DNA of 64,000 nucleotides. Origin: Galactobacter caseinivorans. GTDB lineage: Bacteria; Actinomycetota; Actinomycetes; Actinomycetales; Micrococcaceae. Below, one piece after another: positions 1 to 9,729 of this stretch. The stretch lies in the NCBI RefSeq assembly GCF_003640665.1, contig NZ_QQXL01000002.1, positions 186,001 through 250,000 of the forward strand, in the 5' to 3' direction. The notes below the pieces were generated by a model that saw only the letters and a program-made list of their open reading frames with translations, was not told the DNA's origin and did no database searches. The position numbers and the translations under genes are program-made. Numbering within the stretch: the first letter of the stretch is position 1; the number at the start of each line of letters is the position of its first letter.

Positions 1-1101
1 GCGGTTCAGGTCTTCCACGTGCGCGGCGGGCGCATCCGCGGCCAGCGCGGCTGGGTCATGGAGAAGGTGGAGGACGTCACCGACGGCCAACTCCTGGAGC
101 AGTTGCTGCAGCAGGTCTACGGGGACATGGAGGACGCTGATCGCATGCCGCGAGAGGTCCTGGTGCCCGTGCAGCCTGATGATCAGGAGGCGCTGACCGG
201 GTGGCTCTCCGGCCTGCGCGGCGCCAAGGTGGACGTGCGTGTACCCCAGCGTGGTGCTAAGCGTGAGCTGGCCCAGACGGTGCAAGAGAACGCCAGGCAG
301 GCCCTGGCTCTGCACAAGACGCGGCGCGCTGGCGACGTGACGGTGCGCTCCGCCGGCCTGCAACAGATCCAGGACGCCCTTGACCTGCCGGAGCCGCCGC
401 TGCGCATGGAGGGTTACGACAACTCGCACGTCTCCGGCACCAATGTGGTGGGCTCCATGGTGGTCTTTGAGGACGGGCTGCCCAAGAAGAGTGACTACCG
501 CCGCTTCACCGTGAAGGGTGAGGCTGCACGGGATGACACCTCCAGCATGTATGACGTGATCTCCCGCCGCTTCCAGCACTACCTGGAGGAATTGGCGGGG
601 GAATCGGAACTGGTCTCCGGAGAGGTGGACGCGGAGGAGAAGGCGCCGGCTCGCTTCTCTTACCCGCCCTCCCTGGTGGTGGTGGACGGCGGTCCGCCGC
701 AGGTCGCGGCGGCACAGCAGGCGCTGGCTGACCTGGGCATCACCGATATCTCGGTGGTGGGCCTGGCCAAGCGCCTGGAGGAGGTCTGGGTGCCCGGGGA
801 TGACTTCCCCGTCATCCTCCCGCGCAACTCCGAGGGACTCTTCCTGCTCCAGCGCCTGCGAGATGAGTCCCACCGCTTTGCCATCACCTTCCACCGTGAG
901 CGCCGCGGTAAGAGCATGATTCAGTCCCTCCTGGACGATGTCCCGGGTCTGGGCGCCTCCAAGCGCGCGGCGTTGCTGAAGCACTTTGGCTCCGTCAAGA
1001 AGATGCGCGCCGCCTCCCTGGAGGAACTGCAGCAGGTCAAGGGCGTGGGGCCCACCTTGGCGGCGGCGGTCCTCTCCGCGCTCAGCGACGAGAGCGCGTA
1101 A
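1..1101 (+). CDS. uvrC: UvrABC excinuclease subunit C, C-terminal part (5' cut by window edge)
   Basis: UvrC makes the two incisions flanking a DNA lesion during nucleotide excision repair, together with UvrA and UvrB in the cytoplasm. The frame is open from base 1, so the gene begins upstream and its GIY-YIG nuclease half is missing here. The visible part contains the RNase H-like endonuclease half (EGYDNSHVSG, about codon 135) and ends in a helix-hairpin-helix DNA-binding pair (DVPGLGASKRAALLKHFGS, then VKGVGPTLAAAV). The stop is TAA. It is followed 44 bases later by rapZ in the order uvrC-rapZ-yvcK-whiA that is conserved in actinobacteria. Identity is secure; only the start is unseen. Confidence 0.97.
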   Translation, partial: AVQVFHVRGGRIRGQRGWVMEKVEDVTDGQLLEQLLQQVYGDMEDADRMPREVLVPVQPDDQEALTGWLSGLRGAKVDVRVPQRGAKRELAQTVQENARQALALHKTRRAGDVTVRSAGLQQIQDALDLPEPPLRMEGYDNSHVSGTNVVGSMVVFEDGLPKKSDYRRFTVKGEAARDDTSSMYDVISRRFQHYLEELAGESELVSGEVDAEEKAPARFSYPPSLVVVDGGPPQVAAAQQALADLGITDISVVGLAKRLEEVWVPGDDFPVILPRNSEGLFLLQRLRDESHRFAITFHRERRGKSMIQSLLDDVPGLGASKRAALLKHFGSVKKMRAASLEELQQVKGVGPTLAAAVLSALSDESA

Positions 1102-1133
1102 GCCGCGGCGCACGGGTGGGCCAGGCCGCGGGC

Positions 1134-1139
1134 TAGGGT
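1134..1139 (+). promoter_or_regulatory. -10 element TAGGGT, likely leaderless promoter of rapZ
   Basis: TAGGGT fits the actinobacterial -10 pattern TANNNT and lies six bases before the rapZ ATG. Transcription would therefore begin at or next to the start codon. No Shine-Dalgarno sequence is seen in front of the ATG. No clear -35 box was found. Confidence 0.45.
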
Positions 1140-1145
1140 GGTGCC

Positions 1146-2039
1146 ATGACATCGACGCCGCAGGTCGTGAAGCCAACGCAGTCAGAGGTGGTTGTCCTCA
1201 CCGGTACGTCCGGTGCCGGGCGGACCACGGCAGCCCATGCCCTGGAGGACATGGGCTGGTACGTGGTGGACAATCTGCCGCCGCAGATGCTCCAGCCCCT
1301 CACGGACCTGGTGGCGCGCACCCCTGAGGCGTTGCCCAAGCTCGCCGTGGGGGTGGACATTCGCTCCCGCAACCTCTTTCCCACGCTGCGAGACGCCCTG
1401 GACGCTATGCGCGCCGCCGGCGTGAACTACCGCGTGGTGTTCCTTGACGCCAATGACGACGTTTTGGTGCGCCGCTTTGAGCAGGGGCGCAGGCCTCACC
1501 CGTTGCAGGGCGAGGGGCGCATCGTGGACGGCATTCAGGCGGAGCGCCTGCTGCTGGCAGATCTGAAGGACTCGGCGGAGATCGTCATCGATACCTCCAC
1601 CACCAACGTCCACGAGCTGGCCGCCAATGTGCACGAGGTGTTCTCCGAGGACGGCCCCATCGTGTTGCGCCTGAACGTCATGAGCTTTGGCTTCAAGTAC
1701 GGGCTCCCGGTGGACGCCAATTACGTGGCGGATGTCCGCTTTGTGCCCAATCCCCACTGGATCCCGGAGCTGCGCCCGCACACGGGCCTTGACCCGGACG
1801 TCTCCGAGTTTGTGCTCTCCGCGCCCGGTACACAGACCTTCATTGACCGCTTCGTGGAGGCCTTGGTCCCTGTGCTGGATGGCTACCGGCGCGAGCGCAA
1901 GCATTACGCCACGATTGCCGTGGGGTGCACGGGCGGCAAGCACCGCTCGGTGGCGATCTCTGAGGAGATTGGCAAGCGCCTGCGCCAGATGACGGACGTC
2001 CGGGTCGCGGTGACCCACCGCGACCTGGGACGGGAGTGA
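1146..2039 (+). CDS. rapZ: RNase adapter / nucleotide-binding protein RapZ (YvcJ family)
   Basis: This P-loop nucleotide-binding protein belongs to the RapZ/YvcJ family, which in E. coli presents a small RNA to RNase E to control glucosamine-6-phosphate synthase; the actinobacterial role is less clear. The Walker A loop is GTSGAGRTT at residues 20-28, with arginine where most P-loops have lysine; as I recall this is usual in actinobacterial members. The C-terminal GCTGGKHRSVAISE signature (about 260-275) is present. At 297 residues it is full length. The stop lies five bases before the yvcK ATG, so the two are probably co-translated. Confidence 0.95.
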   Translation: MTSTPQVVKPTQSEVVVLTGTSGAGRTTAAHALEDMGWYVVDNLPPQMLQPLTDLVARTPEALPKLAVGVDIRSRNLFPTLRDALDAMRAAGVNYRVVFLDANDDVLVRRFEQGRRPHPLQGEGRIVDGIQAERLLLADLKDSAEIVIDTSTTNVHELAANVHEVFSEDGPIVLRLNVMSFGFKYGLPVDANYVADVRFVPNPHWIPELRPHTGLDPDVSEFVLSAPGTQTFIDRFVEALVPVLDGYRRERKHYATIAVGCTGGKHRSVAISEEIGKRLRQMTDVRVAVTHRDLGRE

Positions 2040-2044
2040 GCTAG

Positions 2045-3082
2045 ATGGATATCCCCACCGGCTTTTTGCCGATGCTTGCGCCCCGACTCAGCCCGCCCAC
2101 GTCTGCGGCGCGCTGGCGGGTGACCGCCTTGGGCGGTGGCCATGGCCTGTCCGCGTCGCTGCAGGCGCTGCGCAGCCTCGATGCTGAGCTCACCGCGGTG
2201 GTCACGGTCGCGGACGACGGCGGTTCCTCCGGCACCCTGCGCCAGGAGTTTGGGGTGCTCCCTCCGGGGGACCTGCGCATGGCCCTTGCGGCTTTGTGTG
2301 ATGACACCGAGTGGGGCCGCACGTGGGCGGATGTGATGCAGCATCGCTTCACCACGCTGCCTGACTCGCCGGGCACCATGGACCAGCACGCCCTGGGGAA
2401 CCTGCTGATTGTGGCGCTCTGGGAAATGATGGGTGACCCGGTGGATGGCCTGCGCTGGGCCGGGTCGTTGCTTGGCGCGCGGGGCACCGTGTTGCCCATG
2501 AGCCTGGCGCCGCTGACGATTCACGGCAATGTCCTCACACAGCTCGACGGCGGCGGGCTCAGTACCCGGCGCATCGTGGGTCAGTCGGCTCTGGCGATCG
2601 CGGCCCAAGCCGGCACGGTCAGCGACGTCACCTTGGAGCCTGAGGACGCCGCTGGCACCCCGCAGGCGCTCGCAGCCCTGGAAGCTGCGGACTGGAACAT
2701 TCTTGGCCCCGGCTCTTGGTACACCTCGGTGCTCCCGCACCTGCTGCTGCCGGATGTGCGCAGGGCCTTGGAGGACTCTCCGGCCCGGACGCTGGTGACC
2801 ATGAACCTGCAGACCCACACCACGGAGACCAACGGCATGGATGCCGCGGCTCATCTGGACCTGCTGGGTCGCTACGCGCCTGGGCTGGTGATTGACGCCG
2901 TGTTGGCTGATCCCAGCTCTGTGGAGGACGAGTCGCGCTTCCGTGCGGCGGCGGAGCGGCTGGGTGCTCGCGTGTTCTTCGATAGAGTGAGCGTTCGGAG
3001 CGGTGAGCCGGTGCATGATCAGTTGCGCTTGGCCGCCGCCTATCGCGATGTCTTCGAAACATTCGAGACGACCGGCTCATAA
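2045..3082 (+). CDS. yvcK: Gluconeogenesis factor YvcK/CofD-like, uridine diphosphate-sugar binding
   Basis: YvcK-family proteins bind UDP-sugars and are needed for growth on gluconeogenic carbon and for normal cell-wall synthesis in Bacillus and mycobacteria (CuvA). The fold is related to the 2-phospho-L-lactate transferase CofD. The sequence shows the expected N-terminal glycine-rich loop (TALGGGHGLSASLQAL, about 28-43), VADDGGSSGTLRQEFG (about 56-71) and PPGDLRMALAAL. At 345 residues it is normal length. It sits between rapZ and whiA, its standard place in Gram-positive bacteria, and is probably transcribed with rapZ. Confidence 0.94.
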   Translation: MDIPTGFLPMLAPRLSPPTSAARWRVTALGGGHGLSASLQALRSLDAELTAVVTVADDGGSSGTLRQEFGVLPPGDLRMALAALCDDTEWGRTWADVMQHRFTTLPDSPGTMDQHALGNLLIVALWEMMGDPVDGLRWAGSLLGARGTVLPMSLAPLTIHGNVLTQLDGGGLSTRRIVGQSALAIAAQAGTVSDVTLEPEDAAGTPQALAALEAADWNILGPGSWYTSVLPHLLLPDVRRALEDSPARTLVTMNLQTHTTETNGMDAAAHLDLLGRYAPGLVIDAVLADPSSVEDESRFRAAAERLGARVFFDRVSVRSGEPVHDQLRLAAAYRDVFETFETTGS

Positions 3083-3120
3083 GCCGGCTCGCGCAGTGAA
3101 GTGAAGGGACCCGGTTCGCT

Positions 3121-4101
3121 ATGGCATTGACGGCCTCCGTCAAGGACGAACTCTCGCGCCTCGAGGTCAGGCAGACCTCCCAGCGCCGTGCAGAGGTGTC
3201 CACCCTGCTCCGCTTTGCCGGTGGGCTGCACATCATCTCCGGCCGCATTGTGATTGAGGCGGAGGTTGACTCGGCGGCCACGGCCCAGCGGGTTCGCAGG
3301 GCCCTGGCCGAGGTCTACGGCCACCGTGCGGACGTGATTGTGGTCTCCGGCGGCGGCCTGCGCAAGGGCGAGCGTTACGTGGTTCGTGTGGTGCGCGATG
3401 GCGAGTCGTTGGCCCGCCAGACCGGACTGCTGGACGGGCGAGGACGCCCCGTGCGCGGGCTGCCAGCCACAGTGGTCAACGGCGCGGTCGTGGATGCCGA
3501 GGCGGTGTGGCGCGGGGCCTTCCTTGCGCACGGATCGTTGACGGAGCCCGGCCGTTCCTCCGCGCTGGAGATCACCTGCCCAGGCCCCGAGTCGGCGCTG
3601 GCGTTGGTGGGCGCGGCCCGCAGGCTTGGGCTCACGGCCAAGGCCCGCGAGGTGCGTGGCGTGGATCGCGTGGTGCTGCGGGACGGCGACGCCATCGCGG
3701 AGTTGCTGCGTCGCATGGGTGCCTTCGGCACCCTCAAGGTCTGGGAGGAGCGCCGTCAGCGCAAGGAGGTGCGGGCCACCGCGAACCGCCTTGCCAACTT
3801 TGACGACGCGAACCTGCGGCGCAGTGCGCAGGCCGCGGTCGCGGCAGGCGCCCGCGTGGCGCGTGCCCTGGAGATCCTGGGTGACGACGTCCCGGAGCAC
3901 CTGAGCGACGCCGGTCGGTTGCGTCTGCAGCACAAGGAGTCCAGCCTGGATGAGCTGGGCCACCTGGCAGACCCGCCGCTGACGAAGGACGCGATTGCGG
4001 GCCGCATCCGGCGGCTCCTGGCCATGGCGGACAAGGCGGCAGCGGAGCGCGGCGAGCCCGGAACAGAGGCGGCAGTGTCCATGGAGGACCTGGACGACTA
4101 G
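3121..4101 (+). CDS. whiA: DNA-binding protein WhiA (sporulation/cell division regulator)
   Basis: WhiA is a conserved Gram-positive regulator; in Streptomyces it acts with WhiB to switch on sporulation septation genes, and in non-sporulating actinobacteria it is linked to cell division. The 326-residue protein has the two-part structure of the family: an N-terminal LAGLIDADG homing-endonuclease-like fold ([10 protein letters not shown] onwards) and a C-terminal helix-turn-helix (about 225-310, with [14 protein letters not shown] and [13 protein letters not shown]). The start is an ATG preceded by a purine-rich GAAGTGAAGGG. The end carries an acidic tail ([10 protein letters not shown]). It closes the uvrC-rapZ-yvcK-whiA block. 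Confidence 0.96.
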   Translation: MALTASVKDELSRLEVRQTSQRRAEVSTLLRFAGGLHIISGRIVIEAEVDSAATAQRVRRALAEVYGHRADVIVVSGGGLRKGERYVVRVVRDGESLARQTGLLDGRGRPVRGLPATVVNGAVVDAEAVWRGAFLAHGSLTEPGRSSALEITCPGPESALALVGAARRLGLTAKAREVRGVDRVVLRDGDAIAELLRRMGAFGTLKVWEERRQRKEVRATANRLANFDDANLRRSAQAAVAAGARVARALEILGDDVPEHLSDAGRLRLQHKESSLDELGHLADPPLTKDAIAGRIRRLLAMADKAAAERGEPGTEAAVSMEDLDD

Positions 4102-4182
4102 CTCCGGACACGCCCGGGCGTAGTACCCGCCGGGAATATCCGGCACGTCACAGTGTGTTGTCTAAGACGTACCCTTCCGCGC

Positions 4183-4188
4183 TAGTGT
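4183..4188 (+). promoter_or_regulatory. Possible -10 (TAGTGT) for sodA
   Basis: TAGTGT fits TANNNT. A TTGTCT sequence 19 bases upstream (4158-4163) could act as a -35 box, although the spacing is long. It would give a leader of about 80 bases before sodA. This is a weak assignment. Confidence 0.3.
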
Positions 4189-4276
4189 CGAGGGGTAAGG
4201 CGGGCCGCGCAGGTCGTGGGTCGTCAGAGGAAATCGCGGGCGGACAGCGTGCCGCCCTTCGAGTTGGAGGAATCAC

Positions 4277-4906
4277 ATGTCGCAGTACACCCTCCCGGAA
4301 CTGCCGTACGACTACGCAGCTCTGGAGCCCAACGTCTCCGCCCGCATCATGGAGCTGCACCACGATAAGCACCACGCCACCTACGTGGCGGGCGCCAACA
4401 AGGCCCTGGAGCAGCTCGCCGAGGCGCGCGAGAAGAATGACTTCGCCAACGTCGCCAAGTTCTCCAAGGACCTGGCCTTCAACCTGGGTGGGCACACCAA
4501 CCACTCGATCTTCTGGAACAACCTCTCCCCGGAGGGCGGCGACCGTCCCGAGGGCGAGCTGGCCGCCGCGATTGACGACGCCTTTGGCTCCTTCGACGCC
4601 TTCCAGGCGCACTTCACGCAGGCCGCGCTGGGCATCCAGGGCTCCGGCTGGGCGCTGTTGGCGCTTGAGGGCCTGGGCGGCAACCTGGTCATCGAGCAGC
4701 TCTACGACCAGCAGGGCAACGTCCCTGTGGGCACCACCCCGCTGTTGATGCTGGACATGTGGGAGCACGCCTTCTACCTGGACTACGTCAACGTCAAGGC
4801 CGACTACGTCAAGGCCTTCTGGAACATCGTGAACTGGGCGGATGTCTCGGCTCGCTTTGAGGCCGCGCGCTCCGGCGCCCAGGTCCTCATCACCCCGGCT
4901 CGCTGA
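4277..4906 (+). CDS. sodA: Superoxide dismutase, Fe/Mn family
   Basis: This cytoplasmic enzyme converts superoxide to hydrogen peroxide and oxygen. The metal ligands expected for the Fe/Mn family are visible: the histidine in ELHHDKHH (about residue 28), the histidine in [11 protein letters not shown], and the aspartate and histidine of [11 protein letters not shown]. There is no signal peptide. The start is an ATG preceded by GTTGGAGGAATC, a good ribosome-binding site. The metal used cannot be read with confidence from sequence alone. It stands as its own unit between whiA and the gap-pgk-tpiA operon. Confidence 0.97.
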   Translation: MSQYTLPELPYDYAALEPNVSARIMELHHDKHHATYVAGANKALEQLAEAREKNDFANVAKFSKDLAFNLGGHTNHSIFWNNLSPEGGDRPEGELAAAIDDAFGSFDAFQAHFTQAALGIQGSGWALLALEGLGGNLVIEQLYDQQGNVPVGTTPLLMLDMWEHAFYLDYVNVKADYVKAFWNIVNWADVSARFEAARSGAQVLITPAR

Positions 4907-4967
4907 ACCGGCCCAGTGGCGGGCAATAGCGCCTGTGAGAGCACTCACAAGATCGCTATTTCCCGTG

Positions 4968-4973
4968 TAGACT
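4968..4973 (+). promoter_or_regulatory. -10 element TAGACT for gap
   Basis: TAGACT in the context GTGTAGACTG gives a transcript with a leader of about 185 bases before gap. Nearly the same GTGTAGACTG context occurs before rpmE2, and TAGACT recurs before ctaB and the M50 protease gene, which suggests the housekeeping sigma factor. No convincing -35 box. Confidence 0.5.
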
Positions 4974-4996
4974 GAAGGCAACTCAGCACCCGCGCT

Positions 4997-5022
4997 GGCG
5001 CCGTCACTGACGTGGCGGCGCC
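4997..5022 (+). other. Leader hairpin in the gap 5' untranslated region
   Basis: An 11-bp stem (4997-5007 with 5012-5022, one G-U pair) closes a TGAC loop. It lies about 25 bases into the predicted gap transcript and roughly 145 bases before the gap start codon. It has no U-run, so a plain terminator is unlikely; it may stabilise or regulate the message. The rest of the 4907-5167 interval holds no gene that I can support. Confidence 0.4.
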
Positions 5023-5167
5023 GCCGCGCGGGAGAGTTTTAGCCCCGCTTAGGGGTCTCCAGACACGACGATGTGTCCCCGGTCCATCATGGAAATCCGG
5101 GCCGCGTCGATCTGAGTCGGATCACTTTCCCCCTCGCCGCGGCCTGCTCGTCTCAAGGAGCACAGCA

Positions 5168-6178
5168 GTGACGACACGCATCGGCATCAACGGGTTCGGC
5201 CGCATCGGCCGCAACGTCCTCCGCGTTATTCAGGCCCAAGGGCGCGACGTGGAGATTGTTGCAATCAACGATCTCGCCCCCGTGGAAGACATCGCGATGC
5301 TCATCAAGTACGACACGATCCTGGGCGCATACCCGGGCACGGTTTCGGCTGACGGCCAGAAGCTGATCGTGGACGGTAAGACCATCACCGTGACGCAGCA
5401 CCGCGACCCCGCGGAGAACGAGTGGGCTGCCGCTGGCGCCGACGTTGTCCTCGAGTGCACCGGCCTGTTCACGGATGGCGAGAAGGCCAAGGCGCACCTG
5501 GCAGGTGGGGCCAAGAAGGTCATCATCTCTGCTCCCGGCAAGAACGTTGACGGCACGTTTGTGATGGGCGTCAACGAGGACAAGTACGACTCGGCGAGCA
5601 TGAACGTGATCTCCAACGCCTCGTGCACCACCAACTGCCTGGCCCCGCTGGCCAAGATCATCAACGACGAGTTTGGTGTCGTTGAGGGCCTCATGACCAC
5701 GGTGCACGCCTACACGGGCGATCAGAACCTGCACGACAACGTCCACAAGGGCGACAAGCGCCGTGCCCGCGCCGCCGCGCAGAACACCATCCCCACCTCC
5801 ACCGGTGCCGCCAAGGCCATTGGCGCCGTGCTGCCGGAGCTGGATGGCAAGCTCAACGGTTCCGCCCTGCGCGTCCCAGTCATCACGGGCTCCATCACCG
5901 ACCTCACGGTCCTCGTGGAGAAGCCGGTGTCAGTGGAGGCCGTTAACGCCGCCTACAAGAAGGCAGCCGAGTCCGGTCGCATGGCCCAGTACGTGAAGTA
6001 CAACGAGGACCCGATCGTGTCCTCTGACATCGTGACGGACCCGCACTCCATGATCTTTGACGCGCCGCTGACCCAGGTCATTGGCCAGACCGTCAAGGTC
6101 TTTGGCTGGTACGACAACGAGTGGGGCTACAGCTCCCGCCTGGTGGACATCGCCGCGTTTGTTGGCGAGAAGCTCTGA
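5168..6178 (+). CDS. gap: Glyceraldehyde-3-phosphate dehydrogenase, type I
   Basis: This enzyme oxidises glyceraldehyde-3-phosphate with NAD and phosphate to 1,3-bisphosphoglycerate in glycolysis. I chose the GTG at 5168 because AAGGAG lies seven bases upstream and because the protein then begins at the Rossmann motif (TRIGINGFGRIGRNVLR). An in-frame opening further upstream is leader sequence. The catalytic cysteine is C153 in SNASCTTNCLAP, and the end has the conserved WYDNEWGYS. At 336 residues it is standard length. It leads a glycolytic run with pgk and tpiA; the 83-base gap to pgk carries its own promoter. Confidence 0.97.
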   Translation: MTTRIGINGFGRIGRNVLRVIQAQGRDVEIVAINDLAPVEDIAMLIKYDTILGAYPGTVSADGQKLIVDGKTITVTQHRDPAENEWAAAGADVVLECTGLFTDGEKAKAHLAGGAKKVIISAPGKNVDGTFVMGVNEDKYDSASMNVISNASCTTNCLAPLAKIINDEFGVVEGLMTTVHAYTGDQNLHDNVHKGDKRRARAAAQNTIPTSTGAAKAIGAVLPELDGKLNGSALRVPVITGSITDLTVLVEKPVSVEAVNAAYKKAAESGRMAQYVKYNEDPIVSSDIVTDPHSMIFDAPLTQVIGQTVKVFGWYDNEWGYSSRLVDIAAFVGEKL

Positions 6179-6248
6179 TCTAGGCCCTTGTTTGGCTCCG
6201 GCGCCCGTCACACCCCCTGTGGGTGCGGCGGGCGCCGTGCTGACCGCC

Positions 6249-6254
6249 TAGAGT
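6249..6254 (+). promoter_or_regulatory. -10 element TAGAGT, leaderless promoter of pgk
   Basis: TAGAGT is followed by exactly seven bases and then the pgk ATG, so the transcript would start at the ATG. No Shine-Dalgarno sequence precedes the start. This suggests pgk-tpiA-secG can be expressed apart from gap. Confidence 0.5.
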
Positions 6255-6261
6255 TGACACC

Positions 6262-7494
<1,233 letters not shown>

Positions 7495-7497
7495 CTC

Positions 7498-8322
7498 ATG
7501 GCAACGCTGACCAATGGCGCCTTTGATCGCCGCCCGCTGATCGCGGGCAACTGGAAGATGAACATGGATCACCGCCAGGGCATCACGCTCCTGCAGAAGA
7601 CCGTGTGGACCCTCCAGGATGCCAATCACGACTTTGACCGGGTTGAGGTCGCGGTGTTCCCGCCCTTCACCGATCTGCGCGGCGTGCAGACGCTGGTGGC
7701 CGGCGATGACCTGCCGGTCGCCTACGGCGGCCAGGACCTGTCCCCGGCGGAGTCCGGCGCCTACACGGGTGACATCTCCGGCCAGTTCCTCCAGGCCCTC
7801 GGTTGCACCTTTGCCCTGGTGGGGCACAGCGAGCGCCGCACCCTGCACAGCGAGGGCGACGACGTGGCGTTGGCCAAGGTCCAGGCGGCCCTGCGCCACG
7901 AGCTGACCCCCATCCTGTGCGTCGGTGAGGACCTTGAGGTTCGCCGTGCCGGCACACACGTTGCGCACACGCTGGACCAGGTGCACGCGGTCATCAACGA
8001 GTTGGACGCCGCCACGGTGGCAACCCTCGTGATTGCGTATGAGCCCGTCTGGGCCATTGGCACCGGCGAGGTGGCCGGCCCGGAGGATGCGCAGGAGATG
8101 TGCTCCGCGATCCGCGAGGCCGTGCGTGCCCAGCACGGGGACGACGCCGCTGCGGGCGCACGCCTGCTGTACGGTGGCTCCGTCAAGGCCAACAACGTGG
8201 CCCAGATCATGCGTGAGCGTGACGTGGACGGCGTGTTGGTCGGGGGAGCCAGCCTTGACGCAGCAGAATTTGCTAGTATTGCACGGTTCGAGCAGCACCT
8301 TGTCACCGACGAAGCCCGCTGA
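7498..8322 (+). CDS. tpiA: Triosephosphate isomerase
   Basis: This enzyme interconverts dihydroxyacetone phosphate and glyceraldehyde-3-phosphate. The TIM-barrel signatures are all present: AGNWKMN (residues 17-22), the catalytic histidine in LVGHSERR, and the catalytic glutamate in AYEPVWAIGTG. The phosphate-binding LLYGGSVKANN follows. At 274 residues it is slightly longer than the usual 250-260, mostly at the N-terminus. It lies three bases after pgk and 33 bases before secG. Confidence 0.97.
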   Translation: MATLTNGAFDRRPLIAGNWKMNMDHRQGITLLQKTVWTLQDANHDFDRVEVAVFPPFTDLRGVQTLVAGDDLPVAYGGQDLSPAESGAYTGDISGQFLQALGCTFALVGHSERRTLHSEGDDVALAKVQAALRHELTPILCVGEDLEVRRAGTHVAHTLDQVHAVINELDAATVATLVIAYEPVWAIGTGEVAGPEDAQEMCSAIREAVRAQHGDDAAAGARLLYGGSVKANNVAQIMRERDVDGVLVGGASLDAAEFASIARFEQHLVTDEAR

Positions 8323-8355
8323 TCGACACCGCGAACTGAAAGAGGAAGTACTGAC

Positions 8356-8607
8356 GTGAACGCGTTGACGATCGCCCTGCAGGTCCTCGTGGCCGTATGC
8401 AGCATCCTGCTGGTCATGACCGTGCTCTTCCACAAGGGTCGCGGCGGCGGCATCTCCGACATGTTCGGCGGCGGCATGGCCTCCTCGCTGGGCTCCTCCG
8501 GCGGCGCCGAGAAGACCCTGACCCGCCTCACGGTGGGCATCGCCCTGGTCTGGATCGCCGCCATCATCGGCCTTGCTCTCATCATGCGCTTTAACGTCGA
8601 GGCCTAA
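8356..8607 (+). CDS. secG: Preprotein translocase subunit SecG
   Basis: SecG is the small accessory subunit of the SecYEG channel that exports unfolded proteins across the membrane. The 83-residue protein has the typical layout: one membrane helix (about 5-24), a glycine-rich cytoplasmic loop (FHKGRGGGISDMFGGG) and a second membrane helix (about 57-78). The GTG start has GAAAGAGGAAG upstream. The gap-pgk-tpiA-secG order is widespread in actinobacteria. A strong hairpin terminator follows. Confidence 0.95.
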   Translation: MNALTIALQVLVAVCSILLVMTVLFHKGRGGGISDMFGGGMASSLGSSGGAEKTLTRLTVGIALVWIAAIIGLALIMRFNVEA

Positions 8608-8621
8608 GAGCCCCGGCAGCA

Positions 8622-8667
8622 GCACAGCAAAGGGCGGAACCCGCAAGGGTTCCGCCCTTTGCTGTGC
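8622..8667 (+). terminator. Intrinsic terminator after secG
   Basis: A perfect 21-bp stem (8622-8642 with 8647-8667) closes a GCAA tetraloop 14 bases after the secG stop. GCAA belongs to the very stable GNRA loop class. No U-run follows, as is common in high-GC actinobacteria. It ends the pgk-tpiA-secG transcript. Confidence 0.85.
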
Positions 8668-8746
8668 CCGGGCACCTGGCCCCGAAGGGCAGCCCGAACC
8701 GCCGCCCTGACGGCGCCTGTCACCCGCTGCCTCGGGACCTTCCCTG

Positions 8747-8786
8747 GAGTGCGTTGCCCGACGCCGCGGCGTCGGGCAACGCACTC
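8747..8786. terminator. 40-bp perfect palindrome at the opcA 3' end
   Basis: Twenty bases (8747-8766) are the exact reverse complement of the next twenty (8767-8786), with no loop. The right arm runs into the opcA stop codon (8785-8787). The likely role is terminating the minus-strand pentose-phosphate transcript, but a perfect symmetric site could also bind a dimeric protein. The remainder of 8668-8746 shows nothing I can name. Confidence 0.6.
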
Positions 8787-9729
8787 AGCGCGGGCTGGGT
8801 GCCACGGAAGAGCGGTCGTACTGCGCCAGGCCGCGCGTGAGGACGCGACCAAACACCACGTCGTCGTCCAGGCGTCGCAGCTCCTCGGTGAGGCAGGCCG
8901 CGAGCGAGCGGACCGGCATGGAGACGCGTTGCACGCTCTGGCCGGGCAGGTAAAGCTCTGCCAGATCGCCCCGGGGGCGCGAGAGTTCCACGTCCCCGCC
9001 GCGGCGGGAGAAGCGCACGCCAACCAACGGCGAATCCCCGGCGGCCTCTGCCATGAAGACGGGCACGTTGGGCAGGGCCAGCTGCAGCCAGGCCGCCAGC
9101 AGCGCGGTGCTGGGGGAGCCGACGGAACCCTGAACGGTGATGTCGCGCAGCGTGTGGACGCCAAACTGCTCCGTGATGCTGGCGATCTGCGTGCGCCACA
9201 GGGTCAGGCGGGTCCAGGAGAGGTCGCTATCGCCGGGGCGCCAGCCACGGGCCAACCGCTCCAGTGCCTCACTTGGTTGCTCCTCCGCGCTCGCGTCCGT
9301 GATGCGGCGCTGAGAGATGCGCCCGAGCGGCGTCGTGGAGACGTCCTCTGGCACGCCGTCAGGCCACCAGGTGACCACCGGGTCATCGGGGAGCATGATC
9401 GCGGAGATGAGGGACTCGTTGGGCTGGGCCAGCTCACCCTGAACACGCAGGGTGATGACCTCTGAGGCGCCGGCGTCTCCACCCACGCGAACCTGCGCGT
9501 CCATGCGGGTGGGAGCGTCCGGGTCGCCAGTGACCACGGCAATGACGCGGCAGGGATGCTCACGCGCGGCCTCCTGGGCGGCGGTGATGGCCCGCTCCTC
9601 GCGGCCGGGCCGGGTGACCACCACCAGGGTGAGGACGCGGGCGGTGCCGCCAACGTCCCCCTGCTTGCGCAGCATCACGAGGGTCTTGGCAACCTTGGCG
9701 GTCAGGGTGTCCGGGAGATCAACAATCAT
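8785..9729 (-). CDS. opcA: Glucose-6-phosphate dehydrogenase assembly protein OpcA
   Basis: OpcA is an accessory factor needed for full activity of glucose-6-phosphate dehydrogenase in cyanobacteria and actinobacteria. I place the start at the ATG whose first two bases lie in the zwf stop (ATGA), because family members begin MIVDLPDT and this gives exactly that. A GTG 12 bases upstream, just after GGAAGGAC, would add four residues and cannot be excluded. The product is 314 residues and contains DDPVVTWWPDGVPEDVS, as in other OpcA proteins. It is the last gene of the tkt-tal-pgi-zwf-opcA operon. Confidence 0.93.
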   Translation of the reverse strand: MIVDLPDTLTAKVAKTLVMLRKQGDVGGTARVLTLVVVTRPGREERAITAAQEAAREHPCRVIAVVTGDPDAPTRMDAQVRVGGDAGASEVITLRVQGELAQPNESLISAIMLPDDPVVTWWPDGVPEDVSTTPLGRISQRRITDASAEEQPSEALERLARGWRPGDSDLSWTRLTLWRTQIASITEQFGVHTLRDITVQGSVGSPSTALLAAWLQLALPNVPVFMAEAAGDSPLVGVRFSRRGGDVELSRPRGDLAELYLPGQSVQRVSMPVRSLAACLTEELRRLDDDVVFGRVLTRGLAQYDRSSVAPSPR

